Assembly (NCBI RefSeq): GCF_036013525.1
Contig: NZ_CP107853.1
Location: forward strand, 4,836,001 to 4,900,000
DNA: 64,000 nucleotides
Reading direction: 5' to 3'
From: Nonomuraea sp. NBC_00507
GTDB lineage: Bacteria; Actinomycetota; Actinomycetes; Streptosporangiales; Streptosporangiaceae
Under the pieces are notes generated by a model. That model was not told where the DNA came from and did no database searches. It saw only the letters and a program-made list of their open reading frames with translations. Positions 34,545-54,792 of the stretch are shown here, one piece after another. Position 1 is the first letter of the stretch. Every line of letters starts with the position of its first letter. A program made the translations under genes and the position numbers.

Positions 34545-34643
34545 GGCTCGGCCTCGTCGACGTTGGCGGCCCTCGCCTGAGACGACCCTGTCGCTCCTGC
34601 GTCTGGCCAGGGGAAGTGGCCGTGGTGATCACTGAGGTGCCGC

Positions 34644-34657
34644 GATGAAACTTTCAC
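34644..34657. promoter_or_regulatory. GATGAA-N3-TTCAT(C) operator, copy 2 (degenerate)
   Basis: GATGAAACTTTCAC; its complement reads GTGAAAGTTTCATC. One half-site is intact. It lies 99 nt upstream of the -35 of the CE1-like gene. Confidence 0.5.
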
Positions 34658-34668
34658 GGTCGGCCAAT

Positions 34669-34680
34669 CGAATCGTTCCG
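34669..34680. promoter_or_regulatory. CGAATCGTTCCG imperfect dyad
   Basis: Related to CGAAYCGGTTCG sites at 28033 and 36626. It sits 11 nt from the GATGAA operator. Confidence 0.3.
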
Positions 34681-34820
34681 AGCGCCCGGACATATGATCA
34701 AGCCACTCGATCCAGGCCCCGGTTTCCCGGGCCCGACATCCGGCCGGAGCACGCCGGACGACGGCCACCGCCTCCCCTGGCTGGGTGGAGTAGGTGGCCG
34801 GCGTCCGGGCTGGGACTGAG

Positions 34821-36425
<1,605 letters not shown>

Positions 36426-36457
36426 CTAGGGAGGGGGAGACGGCGGTGTACAGGGAG

Positions 36458-36485
36458 CACATACGACCGGCGGACCGCCTGTCAA
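36458..36485 (-). promoter_or_regulatory. promoter of the GH54 gene
   Basis: On the minus strand, TTGACA, a 16-nt spacer and TATGTG, followed by GCTCC. Spacing and flanks match the CE1-like gene promoter at 34517-34544. Confidence 0.6.
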
Positions 36486-36570
36486 GGCTCCGTGCTGTTC
36501 GGCTGCCTGCCGAAAGTCCTACCTGGCGGCAGTCATCCGCGATGCCTTGCACTTCCGCCGAGTCGGGCTC

Positions 36571-36585
36571 GATGAAACGTTCATC
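36571..36585. promoter_or_regulatory. GATGAA-N3-TTCATC operator, copy 3
   Basis: GATGAAACGTTCATC, perfect half-sites around ACG. It is the exact complement of the copy at 28110-28124 and lies 85 nt upstream of the GH54 -35. Confidence 0.6.
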
Positions 36586-36625
36586 CCCGGCTCGCCCGGC
36601 CATGTGCCGTTGGTTCTCCTATGGT

Positions 36626-36637
36626 CGAACCGGTTCG
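36626..36637. promoter_or_regulatory. perfect palindrome CGAACCGGTTCG
   Basis: A 12-bp perfect dyad just past the end of the GntR gene, 40 nt from the GATGAA operator. Part of the CGAA-family sites in this cluster. Confidence 0.4.
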
Positions 36638-36649
36638 GGGGAAGCCGGC

Positions 36650-37390
36650 TCAGTCAGATGAGGAGAAGAGGCGCTGCTGGATCTCTCTTCGGTAGTCGTC
36701 GAGGGTGTTGTCGATGTGCGTGGCGGCGGCCTGGGCGGCCGCTTCCGGGTCGCCGGCGCGGATGGCCTGGTAAATGGCGTCGTGCTCCTCGACGGCCTTG
36801 GCGGCGTGCCCGCCCACCGAGCCACGCAGCCCGATGAGGCTGGACTGCGCCTGCAGCCTGCGGGCCTCCCGGACTGCGACCTGGAGGAAAATGTTGTGCG
36901 AGGCCGTGGCGATGGCGGTGTGAAAGGTGTCGTCGCCCTCGTTGAACAGGTCCTCGCGTCCTGTTTCGAATCCGTGGCGGCACACACCGGCCGCCTCCTC
37001 GATGGCCCTCAGCTCCGCGGGGATGGCGCGGCGGGCGGCCAGCCTGCTGGTCTCCATCTCCTGCGCCCGGCGGAACTCGAACAGCATGTAGACGTGGTCC
37101 AGGTCGGCGGGGAGGAAGAAGGACGCCAAGCGCCCGGTGCCGAGCATTCCCTCGTCGTCGGCCACATACAGGCCACGGCCCTTCTGGGCACGCACCCGCC
37201 CGAGCGCGGAGAGTATCTTCACCGCCTCGCGTACCACGGTGCGGCTGGTGCCCAGCTGGCGGGCCAGCTCGTTCTCGGTCGGCATGCGGTCGCCCGGACT
37301 TAGGCCGAGCCGGACGATCAATTCCAGTACTTGCTCGGCGGCCACCTCGTAGCCCGGCCGGTATCCGCTCTCGCGCGGGGTGTCGGTCAC
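36650..37390 (-). CDS. GntR-family (FadR/FCD type) transcriptional regulator
   Basis: 246 residues. N-terminal winged helix (AAEQVLELIVRLGLSPGDRMPTENELARQLGTSRTVVREAVKILSALGRVRAQKGRGLYV) and an all-helical FCD ligand domain (FEFRRAQEMETSRLAARRA, EGDDTFHTAIATASHN, EEHDAIYQAIRAGDPEAAAQAAATHI), whose D/H/H/H residues usually bind a metal and a small carboxylate or sugar acid. GTG 37390 after GAGGAGG; a longer frame upstream lacks support. It lies in the middle of the enzyme cluster. A GATGAA-like site 93 nt upstream suggests that it may control itself and the enzymes. Confidence 0.88.
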   Translation of the reverse strand: MTDTPRESGYRPGYEVAAEQVLELIVRLGLSPGDRMPTENELARQLGTSRTVVREAVKILSALGRVRAQKGRGLYVADDEGMLGTGRLASFFLPADLDHVYMLFEFRRAQEMETSRLAARRAIPAELRAIEEAAGVCRHGFETGREDLFNEGDDTFHTAIATASHNIFLQVAVREARRLQAQSSLIGLRGSVGGHAAKAVEEHDAIYQAIRAGDPEAAAQAAATHIDNTLDDYRREIQQRLFSSSD

Positions 37391-37483
37391 CGTGGGTCCT
37401 CCTCGCCGTTCCCTGTAAGAGTATGACTGATCGACGTCGCCCTCCCCGAGGACGATCAGGTGCGCCCAATCAGTACGACACAT

Positions 37484-37497
37484 CTGAAAGGTTCATA
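37484..37497. promoter_or_regulatory. GATGAA-type operator, copy 4 (degenerate)
   Basis: CTGAAAGGTTCATA; its complement TATGAACCTTTCAG aligns with ATGAACGTTTCAT of copies 1 and 3. It lies 93 nt before the GntR start. Confidence 0.4.
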
Positions 37498-37650
37498 CGA
37501 GGATGATGGGCGCGAGCGTACGCCGTGGCAGGCATCGCCGCTGATGAAGGAGTAAAGCGCGCGACCATGGCTGGACCTTCAGTGCACAAGCGGTCGAATA
37601 AGCGGGCTTAAGGTCTTGACGCATCATGACTCCGAACGTAATTAGATAGC

Positions 37651-37684
37651 GAGGTTCCGAAGGACGCGCTCCTTCCGGAACCTC
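37651..37684 (+). promoter_or_regulatory. 5' leader hairpin of the beta-helix enzyme transcript
   Basis: GAGGTTCCGAAGG pairs with CCTTCCGGAACCTC (13 bp with a one-base bulge) around ACGCGCT. It begins just after the candidate -10, so it would form near the 5' end of the message and could affect its stability or attenuation. Confidence 0.35.
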
Positions 37685-37741
37685 CGCGGCTGGATCACAT
37701 GGACGCAATATGGAGGCGCTTCGCGGCCCTCCGCATCGTGA

Positions 37742-40243
<2,502 letters not shown>

Positions 40244-40277
40244 CACCGTCCGCCTGATGACGGGCCTCGTCTCCCAC

Positions 40278-40308
40278 CGTGGCCAGAGGCGGCACTCCTC
40301 TGGCCACG
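40278..40308 (+). terminator. hairpin after the beta-helix enzyme gene
   Basis: CGTGGCCAGAGG pairs perfectly with CCTCTGGCCACG (12 bp) around a 7-nt loop, 34 nt past the stop codon. The next gene starts 57 nt later with its own AGGAGG, so this may attenuate rather than end the transcript. Confidence 0.6.
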
Positions 40309-40335
40309 AGCAGAATTCCGGGCGCCTTGCCCTGA

Positions 40336-48539
<8,204 letters not shown>

Positions 48540-48561
48540 TCCCCATGTGACGCCCGAACCC

Positions 48562-48595
48562 CGGAGCCGGCCCGCCCTTCTGCGGACCGGCTCCG
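48562..48595 (+). terminator. hairpin after the polysaccharide cluster
   Basis: CGGAGCCGG pairs with CCGGCTCCG (9 bp) around a 16-nt loop, 22 nt past the stop of the last CBM13 enzyme. Likely terminator of the 37.9-48.5 kb unit. Confidence 0.5.
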
Positions 48596-48718
48596 CGGCC
48601 TGGCCGACGTGCCGTGCCGCGTGGGCGGCCAAGGTTCCGCCGAACACGGCGCCTGCTTCACAGAAGCTTCACGGTCGAAGTCGTACGCGCCACATGATGC
48701 CCCGGTTCGCTGTGGGGT

Positions 48719-49411
48719 GTGGACAGCTTTCCCCTCACCCGAAAACTCGTGGTCGCGGCTCATGCCGGGCTGGCCGGGGCGCTGGTCGGCGCCGCCGCCC
48801 TGCACCTCGGCTGGGCGAAGCAGGTGGACACCGTCCGGAACGTGTTCAGCGACTACGCGCTGAGCGACGGCGCGGACCAGGTCTTCGCCGGGACCGTGGC
48901 CTGTCTCTCGATGGGATCGACGGCGCTGGTCGCCGGACTCGTACGGTCCAGGCTGCCGGTCGGCGCGCCGGCGATCGTACTGCTGGGCGCGTGGTGCGGC
49001 GGGTTGGCCCTCGCCGTGGTCTTCCCGACCGACACGCCGGGCGTCCCCACTATAGAAGGGCTGGTGCACCGGTACGCGGCGGGCGGAGCCGTGGCGGCGC
49101 TCCCGGCCGCCACACTGCTGATCGCCCGGCGGCTGGGACGACGGCCCGGGTGGGAGACGACGGCGCGGGCATTGCGTCGTACCTCGTGGGCGAGTGTGGC
49201 CGGCTGCGTCGCTTTCATGTGCGCGCATCTGTGCGCCATGACCCCGGACCCGACCCCGCTGGTCCAGGAGATCGGCAGTTGGCTGGGGCTGGCCGAGCGG
49301 ATCACCCTCGCGCTGGAGATGGGCCTGTTGTTCATCCTGGCCGGCGCGGTGGCGGCGAACGGGGAGGACAGACTGGCCGGCGCCGTGGCTGCGAGCCGGG
49401 AGGGCAGATGA
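48719..49411 (+). CDS. DUF998 family membrane protein
   Basis: 230 residues with six to seven hydrophobic segments and the DUF998 pattern: VFSDYALSDG near the N-terminus, GTVACLSMGSTALVAGLV, VFPTDTPGVPTIEGLVHRYAA (the conserved FPTD...H stretch) and a polar histidine-containing segment CAHLCAMTPDPTP. Function of the family is unknown. GTG at 48719 is the start of the membrane protein; upstream frames are shadows. The end overlaps the next gene by 4 nt (ATGA). Confidence 0.8.
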   Translation: MDSFPLTRKLVVAAHAGLAGALVGAAALHLGWAKQVDTVRNVFSDYALSDGADQVFAGTVACLSMGSTALVAGLVRSRLPVGAPAIVLLGAWCGGLALAVVFPTDTPGVPTIEGLVHRYAAGGAVAALPAATLLIARRLGRRPGWETTARALRRTSWASVAGCVAFMCAHLCAMTPDPTPLVQEIGSWLGLAERITLALEMGLLFILAGAVAANGEDRLAGAVAASREGR

Positions 49412-50397
49412 CCTGGCTTGCCATCGGCCTGGCGGTCCTGAATGCCTGCTGCTTCACGGCCGGGACCTGGCTGCAGCACAGCGCGTCGGCGGGTGGCGCG
49501 TCCCTAGTGGCCGCGCTGCGGCGGCCCCGATGGCTGGCGGGGCTGGCGCTGCTGACGGCGGGGGCGGTGTTGCAGGTCATCGCCCTGCGACTGGCCCCGG
49601 TGACCGTGGTCGAGCCGGCCGGGGTGCTGGGGATCGTGATCAGCGTGGTGTGGGCGCTGCGGCTGCGCCGCGCCCCGCTGCGGTGGGACACCGGCTCGGC
49701 GCTGGCGGCGATCCTCGTCGGTACGGGCGGTTTCGCGGTGCTCGCCGCGTTGAACACCGTCCCCCGCCCGGTCCCCGTGGCGGCGCAGATCCAGGCCGGT
49801 GCGCTGGTGTTCGCCGTGATGGCCGTCTGCCTGCTGGTCGCCCATCCGCTCAGGGGCCGGGCCCGGTGCCTGGTCCTGGGTATAGGCGGGGGTGCCGCCT
49901 ACGGCTGCACCTCGACGCTGGTCCGGGCGGCGACGGAGGAGTTCGTCTCGCACGGCGTCAGCGCGCCGCTGTTCGGCACGCTCGCCGGTCTGGCGGCGAC
50001 GATCCTGGCCGGTTTCTGGTTCGTGCAGCGCGCGTACGCCGACGGTCCGCCCGAGAGCACGGTGGCGACCCTCACCGTCGTTGACCCGCTGGTCGCCGTC
50101 ACCATCGGCATCGGCCTGCTCGGCGAGGCCCCCGGCCTGACCGTGCCGATCGCCGCCCTGGGGCTGGCCTTCGCCGCCGTCGCGATCGGCGGGGTCGTCG
50201 GCCTCTCCCACGACATCCCCACCCGGCTGCCCCCTTCCTCTCCGTTTCCGCACGACAGGAGCACCCCATGTCCGGCAGTCCCATCCGGCGTATCGTCATC
50301 GGCGCGGACACCTATCCGCCCGACGTCAACGGCGCCGCGAACTTCGCCCACCGCCTGGCCACCGGACTCGCCGGCCGAGGCCACGAGGTCCACGTGA
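49408..50397 (+). CDS. DMT/EamA-like multi-spanning membrane protein
   Basis: About ten hydrophobic helices in 280 residues (LNACCFTAGTWLQH, LAGLALLTAGAVLQVIAL, APVTVVEPAGVLGIVISVVWALRL, and VDPLVAVTIGIGLLGEAP near the end), the layout of drug/metabolite-transporter or NIPA-like proteins. It has the paired VxxVEP and TVVDPLVAV helix motifs of the family. After the last helix (about residue 275) the frame runs on 45 low-complexity residues and overlaps the start of the GT4 gene by 130 nt, an unusually long overlap. Either the tail is real or an indel has removed the normal stop. Substrate unknown. Confidence 0.75.
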   Translation: MTWLAIGLAVLNACCFTAGTWLQHSASAGGASLVAALRRPRWLAGLALLTAGAVLQVIALRLAPVTVVEPAGVLGIVISVVWALRLRRAPLRWDTGSALAAILVGTGGFAVLAALNTVPRPVPVAAQIQAGALVFAVMAVCLLVAHPLRGRARCLVLGIGGGAAYGCTSTLVRAATEEFVSHGVSAPLFGTLAGLAATILAGFWFVQRAYADGPPESTVATLTVVDPLVAVTIGIGLLGEAPGLTVPIAALGLAFAAVAIGGVVGLSHDIPTRLPPSSPFPHDRSTPCPAVPSGVSSSARTPIRPTSTAPRTSPTAWPPDSPAEATRST

Positions 50398-51485
50398 TCT
50401 GCCCCGCCACGGGCGCCGGTCCCGAGCGCGTCACGCCCGACGGTCCGACCGTGCACCGGCTCCCCTCACACCGCACCCCGTTCCATCCCGCCTTCCGTGT
50501 CTGCCTGCCCTGGCAGATCCGCGGCTCGGCCGCCCGGCTGCTGGAGCGGATAGCGCCGGACGTCGTCCACGTGCAGTCGCACTTCGCCGTGGGCAGGACT
50601 CTGATCAGAGCCGCGCGGCGCGCGGCCATCGCGGTGGTGGCGACCAACCACTTCATGCCGGAGAACCTCGTCGGCTACACCTCCTTTCCCGGCTGGCTCG
50701 CCACCCCCACGTGCCGGCTGGCCTGGCGCGATTTCGTACGCGTCTTCCACCGCGCCCAGGTCGTCACCGCCCCCACCCCCAGCGCCGTGCGGCTGATGCG
50801 CAGGCACGGCCTCGTCGGTGACGCCGTCTTCCCGGTGTCGTGTGGCCTGGACCTGCACCGCTTCGCACAGCACACAGCGAAGAACCAGGGCGAGGGACTG
50901 CGCGTGCTGTTCGTGGGCCGGCTGGACGCGGAGAAGAACGTGGACGAACTCCTGCGCGCCCTGTCCCTGCTGCCCACGTGGCCCCCGGTCACGGCCGAGA
51001 TCGTGGGCGACGGCTCCCACCGCCGTGGCCTGGAGCACCTGGCCCGCGCACTTGGCGTCGCCGACCGCGTCACCTTCCACGGCCTGGTCAGTGACCAGGA
51101 GGTCCTGGACGCCTACGCCCGCTGCGACGTGTTCTGCATGCCGGGAACGGCCGAACTGCAGAGCCTGGCTACCATGGAGGCCATGGCCGCCGGAAAGCCC
51201 GTCGTCGCCGCCGACGCCACGGCGCTGCCCCATCTGGTGCACCAAGGACGCAACGGACTGCTCTTCCCACCTGGCGACGTCCCGGCCCTGGCCGAAGCCC
51301 TCGGCTCGATCCTGGGCGACCCCGAAGGCCGGACGCGCATGGGCGAAGCCAGCCGTGAGATCGTCGCCCGCCACGACATCGGGCTCACCCTGGACACCTT
51401 CGAAATGCTCTATCGGGAAGCGGCCAAGCTCACGATGGCCCGTGGCAGGGAGAACCATGAGCACACAGCGCATTCTGGTCGTTGA
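50268..51485 (+). CDS. GT4-family glycosyltransferase (GT-B fold)
   Basis: 405 residues, soluble or membrane-associated, transferring a sugar from a nucleotide donor. Seen: GADTYPPDVNGAANFAHRLATGL at the acceptor-side loop, VVHVQSHFAVG, GLRVLFVGRLDAEKNVDELL, AEIVGDGSHRRGLE, and the E-x7-E donor motif region in GTAELQSLATMEAMAAGKPVVAADA. Pattern close to the PimB/alpha-mannosyl and digalactosyl-lipid transferases of actinomycetes. ATG 50268 after AGGAG. Overlaps the response regulator start by 29 nt. Confidence 0.88.
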   Translation: MSGSPIRRIVIGADTYPPDVNGAANFAHRLATGLAGRGHEVHVICPATGAGPERVTPDGPTVHRLPSHRTPFHPAFRVCLPWQIRGSAARLLERIAPDVVHVQSHFAVGRTLIRAARRAAIAVVATNHFMPENLVGYTSFPGWLATPTCRLAWRDFVRVFHRAQVVTAPTPSAVRLMRRHGLVGDAVFPVSCGLDLHRFAQHTAKNQGEGLRVLFVGRLDAEKNVDELLRALSLLPTWPPVTAEIVGDGSHRRGLEHLARALGVADRVTFHGLVSDQEVLDAYARCDVFCMPGTAELQSLATMEAMAAGKPVVAADATALPHLVHQGRNGLLFPPGDVPALAEALGSILGDPEGRTRMGEASREIVARHDIGLTLDTFEMLYREAAKLTMARGRENHEHTAHSGR

Positions 51486-52161
51486 CGACGAACCCAAGAT
51501 CCGGATGACGCTGCGCGGCTATCTGGAGGCGGACGGCTTCGAGGTCCTGGAGGCGGCGGACGGCCCGTCCGGCCTCGCCTCGGCCGTCCGCGAGCGGCCT
51601 GACCTGATCGTGCTGGATGTGATGCTGCCCGGCCTGGACGGGTTCGAGGTGCTGCGCCGCATCCGGGCGACCCACCAGGTTCCGGTGATCCTGCTCACCG
51701 CCCGGGCGGAGGAGGTGGACCGGGTCATCGGCTTCACCGCGGGCAGCGACGACTACGTCACCAAGCCGTTCAGCGCCCGTGAACTCGCCTTGCGGGTGCG
51801 GGCCATCCTGCGCCGCGCGGAAGGCCCGGCCCAGGCCGCGGAGGAACGGACGCTGCGCTTCGACGGCCTGGTCATCGACCCCGGCACGCGTACGGTCACC
51901 TGCGACGACGACCGTACGGTGGAGCTGTCCGCGCTCGATTTCGACCTGCTGGTGGCCCTGGCCCTCGCGCCGGGCCGGGTGTTCACCCGCCGCGGGCTGA
52001 TCGAGCACGTATGGGGCAGCGACTTCTTCGGCGACGAACGCGTGGTGGACGTCCATATCCGCACGCTGCGGCGCGCGCTCGGCGACGACGCGAGTGCGCC
52101 CCGGTTCGTGGGCACGGTGCGCGCCATCGGCTACCGCTTCCTCGCGCGTCCGGCCGTATGA
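51457..52161 (+). CDS. OmpR-family response regulator (pair 1)
   Basis: 234 residues. Receiver domain ILVVDDEPKIRMTLRGYLEADGFEV with phospho-acceptor aspartate in LIVLDVMLPGLDGFEVL, the conserved Thr/Ser in ILLTARAEEVD and lysine in YVTKPFSARE; C-terminal winged helix (ELSALDFDLLVALALAPGRVFTR, VHIRTLRRAL, VRAIGYRF). ATG 51457 lies inside the end of the GT4 gene; ATGA overlap with the kinase. Probably controls envelope genes nearby. Confidence 0.93.
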   Translation: MSTQRILVVDDEPKIRMTLRGYLEADGFEVLEAADGPSGLASAVRERPDLIVLDVMLPGLDGFEVLRRIRATHQVPVILLTARAEEVDRVIGFTAGSDDYVTKPFSARELALRVRAILRRAEGPAQAAEERTLRFDGLVIDPGTRTVTCDDDRTVELSALDFDLLVALALAPGRVFTRRGLIEHVWGSDFFGDERVVDVHIRTLRRALGDDASAPRFVGTVRAIGYRFLARPAV

Positions 52162-53324
52162 CCCGCCCGCCCCGTCACCGGAGGACCGCCTGGGCCGGCG
52201 CGCTGCGCAGCGCGGTACGACGGCTGCCGGCGCTGCCGCTGACCATCCGCCTGACGCTGTCCCACATGACGGTCCTGGTCGTGTCGCTCGTGGTGATGGA
52301 CGCCACCTCCGGCGTGATCGGGCCCCCGGTGCCCGTCACCGGGCGTACCGACTTTGAAGCACTGGTGGCCGCGCTGGCCAGCCAGGACGAAGGAAACATC
52401 GAATTTGAGATGGTCCTGCCCGCACTGACCGCCGGCATGATCTCGGCGCTCGCCCTGTCCCTCGTGTTCTCCCGGTTCCTGCTCCGGCCTCTGCGCCAGG
52501 TCAGTGCGGCGACCCACCGCCTCGCCGACGGGCACTACGACGACGTCCTCAACGTTCCCCGCGAGCCGGGACTCGCCGCACTGGTCGAGGACGTCAACCG
52601 GCTGGCCGCCGCACTCGCCGACATCGAGCGGCGCCGCGCCCGCCTGGTCTCGGAGATCGCCCACGAGATGCGCACCCCGATCACCATCCTCAACGGCCAG
52701 ATCGAGGGAATGGCCGACGGCATCTTCACCCCCGACGACGCCATGTTCGCCTCCCTTACCGACGATCTCGCCCGGCTGCGGCGTCTCACGGACGACCTGT
52801 CCAACCTCTCCCGGGTCGAGGAGGGCGCGTTCACCCTGCGGCACTCCCTCACCGACGTGACGGCCCTGACGCGGACCACCGTCGAAAAGTTGCGTCCCCA
52901 GTTCGACGACGGCCAGGTCACGCTCGCCATGACCCCCGGCCCGCCGGTCAGGGCCCTGCTCGATTCAGGCCGCATCGCCCAGGTGCTGGTCAACCTCCTG
53001 GGCAACGCCCTGCGTGCCTGCGACCCCGGCGGCCGGGTGTCGGTCACCGTGCGCACCGGCGACGGCCCGGCCCCGCACGTGGAGATCACCGTCCAGGACG
53101 ACGGGGTCGGCATCGCCGCCCACGACCTCACCCGGATCTTCACCCGGTTCGAACGCGTCGAGCACCCCGGGCGCCCGGCCCCCGCGGGCGGCAGTGGCAT
53201 CGGCCTGACCATCGCGCGCGGCATCACCCGCGCCCACGGCGGCAACATCACGGCTACCTCCGAGGGCTTGGGCCAAGGGGCGACCTTCACCGTCCGCCTG
53301 CCGCTGGCACCGGTCGGCGCCTGA
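52158..53324 (+). CDS. sensor histidine kinase (pair 1)
   Basis: 388 residues: one transmembrane helix after a basic N-terminus (LTLSHMTVLVVSLVVM), a short extracytoplasmic loop of about 35 residues, a second helix (LPALTAGMISALALSLVF), HAMP, H-box SEIAHEMRTPITILNG, N-box LLGNALRACDPGG, G1 VQDDGVGIAAHD, F-box FTRFER, G2 GGSGIGLTIARG. The small sensor loop suggests sensing at or within the membrane. ATG 52158 overlaps the regulator stop. Confidence 0.92.
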   Translation: MTRPPRHRRTAWAGALRSAVRRLPALPLTIRLTLSHMTVLVVSLVVMDATSGVIGPPVPVTGRTDFEALVAALASQDEGNIEFEMVLPALTAGMISALALSLVFSRFLLRPLRQVSAATHRLADGHYDDVLNVPREPGLAALVEDVNRLAAALADIERRRARLVSEIAHEMRTPITILNGQIEGMADGIFTPDDAMFASLTDDLARLRRLTDDLSNLSRVEEGAFTLRHSLTDVTALTRTTVEKLRPQFDDGQVTLAMTPGPPVRALLDSGRIAQVLVNLLGNALRACDPGGRVSVTVRTGDGPAPHVEITVQDDGVGIAAHDLTRIFTRFERVEHPGRPAPAGGSGIGLTIARGITRAHGGNITATSEGLGQGATFTVRLPLAPVGA

Positions 53325-53406
53325 AGGGCGTTGCAAAGAACTGGTTCTCAGGGTTTACTCGCACAACTTCCAGGTAATTCGCACAAACGCACTCTACGGT
53401 CGCGGC

Positions 53407-54738
53407 GTGTCAGTAGAAACGGAATCCGTCGACAGCGACGAGAATCGGAAACGAACATTCCACCGAATGGGACTGGTGGCCGCTGGGGTCATGATCGCGG
53501 TCATAGCCAGGGTCGCCATGTTCGACCACGAGTCCTTCGACTACAAATTCTTTGTCAAAAGCTGGTATGACTTCATCTCCACACATGGTGGATTCGGCGC
53601 CCTCAAGCACCGTTTTGCGGACTACAACGTCCCCTATTTGTACCTGATCGCATTATTGACCTATCTACCGATACCCCCGCTCGCCGGAATCAAGATCATC
53701 TCGGTGGCGCTCGACCTGGTACTGGCGTACTTCACCTACCGCATCGTCGCGCTGCGCCACATCGGCCGCTGGTTACCGCCACTGGCCACCCTCATCGTGC
53801 TGTTCCTCCCCACCGTGGCGACCAACAGCGGGATGTGGGGGCAGGCCGACTCCATCTACGCCGCGTTCGGCCTGGGCGGCGTGTACTTCCTCCTTCGCCG
53901 GCGGCCGTGGCCGGCCGGCCTCTTCTTCGGCCTGTCGCTGGCCTTCAAGTTGCAGGCGATCTTCCTGTTCCCGCTGCTCCTGGTGCTGGTACTGAAGAAG
54001 TGGATGCCGTGGCGGGCACTGCTGGCCGTCCCCGGGGTCGTCCTGCTGCTGGACGTGCCGGCGCTGCTGGCCGGAGCGCCCCTGGGGCAGTTGTTGTCGG
54101 TGTACGCCCAGCAGGCCAGCTCGTATTCGGCGCTGTCGCTGAACGCGCCGTCGATCTACCAGTTCCTCCCGGCGGGCGCCGACGCGGCGCTGATCCGGCC
54201 CATCGGTGTCGCGGTGACCGGGCTGGTGATTGTCGGGCTGTGCCTCGGCGTACTGCTCAGCCGGGTGCAGCTGACGACGGCGAAAGTCGTGCTGATGGGA
54301 GCGACTTCGGCCGTCCTGATGCCGTTCCTCCTGCCGTCGATGCACGAGCGCTACTTCTACCTGGCCGAGGTACTCGCCGTGATCGCCGCGTTCTCCCTGC
54401 CGCGCCGTCTCTGGTACGTGCCTGTCCTCGTCCAGGTGGCCTCGTTCCTGGCCTATCTCCCCGTGCTGTTCCCGGCAGCGGGTTCGATGACTCCTGGAGA
54501 CTCGCCACGGGAGATGTTCACCGGTCAGCCGCCTCCCGGCGGAGAGGCAGCGCCTTCCGGCGGAGACCCGGCGTCCGGGGTCCTCGCGGACGAGATGGCG
54601 AAGATGTACGCGCCCACCCTGGAGTTCCGGATCCTCGCCGCGCTCATGGCGGTCGCGGTCGTATCCGTACTGTGGGCGACATTCCGCGAATTCCGCCGGG
54701 ACTCCCGCGCCGGCAACATGGAAAACACCGGCTCATGA
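53407..54738 (+). CDS. GT-C type membrane glycosyltransferase (DUF2029/GT87-like)
   Basis: 443 residues, about ten membrane helices. The extracytoplasmic loop after helix 1 has MFDHESFDYKFFVKSWYDFISTHGGFGAL, where the acidic pair is likely catalytic, and PTVATNSGMWGQADSIYAAFGLGG is the classic GQxDS/xY motif of polyprenyl-phosphate-sugar-dependent GT-C enzymes. MHERYFYL near the end is also conserved. A Pro/Gly-rich loop (TGQPPPGGEAAPSGGDPASG) follows. GTG 53407, possibly leaderless. Probably mannosylates or glycosylates lipid or protein outside the cell. Confidence 0.82.
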   Translation: MSVETESVDSDENRKRTFHRMGLVAAGVMIAVIARVAMFDHESFDYKFFVKSWYDFISTHGGFGALKHRFADYNVPYLYLIALLTYLPIPPLAGIKIISVALDLVLAYFTYRIVALRHIGRWLPPLATLIVLFLPTVATNSGMWGQADSIYAAFGLGGVYFLLRRRPWPAGLFFGLSLAFKLQAIFLFPLLLVLVLKKWMPWRALLAVPGVVLLLDVPALLAGAPLGQLLSVYAQQASSYSALSLNAPSIYQFLPAGADAALIRPIGVAVTGLVIVGLCLGVLLSRVQLTTAKVVLMGATSAVLMPFLLPSMHERYFYLAEVLAVIAAFSLPRRLWYVPVLVQVASFLAYLPVLFPAAGSMTPGDSPREMFTGQPPPGGEAAPSGGDPASGVLADEMAKMYAPTLEFRILAALMAVAVVSVLWATFREFRRDSRAGNMENTGS

Positions 54739-54792
54739 TGCGCTGAGTACGCATTCCCGATCCTCGGTGAGGACTTAGGGTGAAGGAAAGCC

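Noticed and set aside
37686..37698. GCGGCTGGATCAC, identical to part of the 3' end of 16S rRNA
   Set aside because: The match is only 13 nt, the anti-Shine-Dalgarno that should follow is absent, and no other rRNA sequence is nearby; chance similarity.
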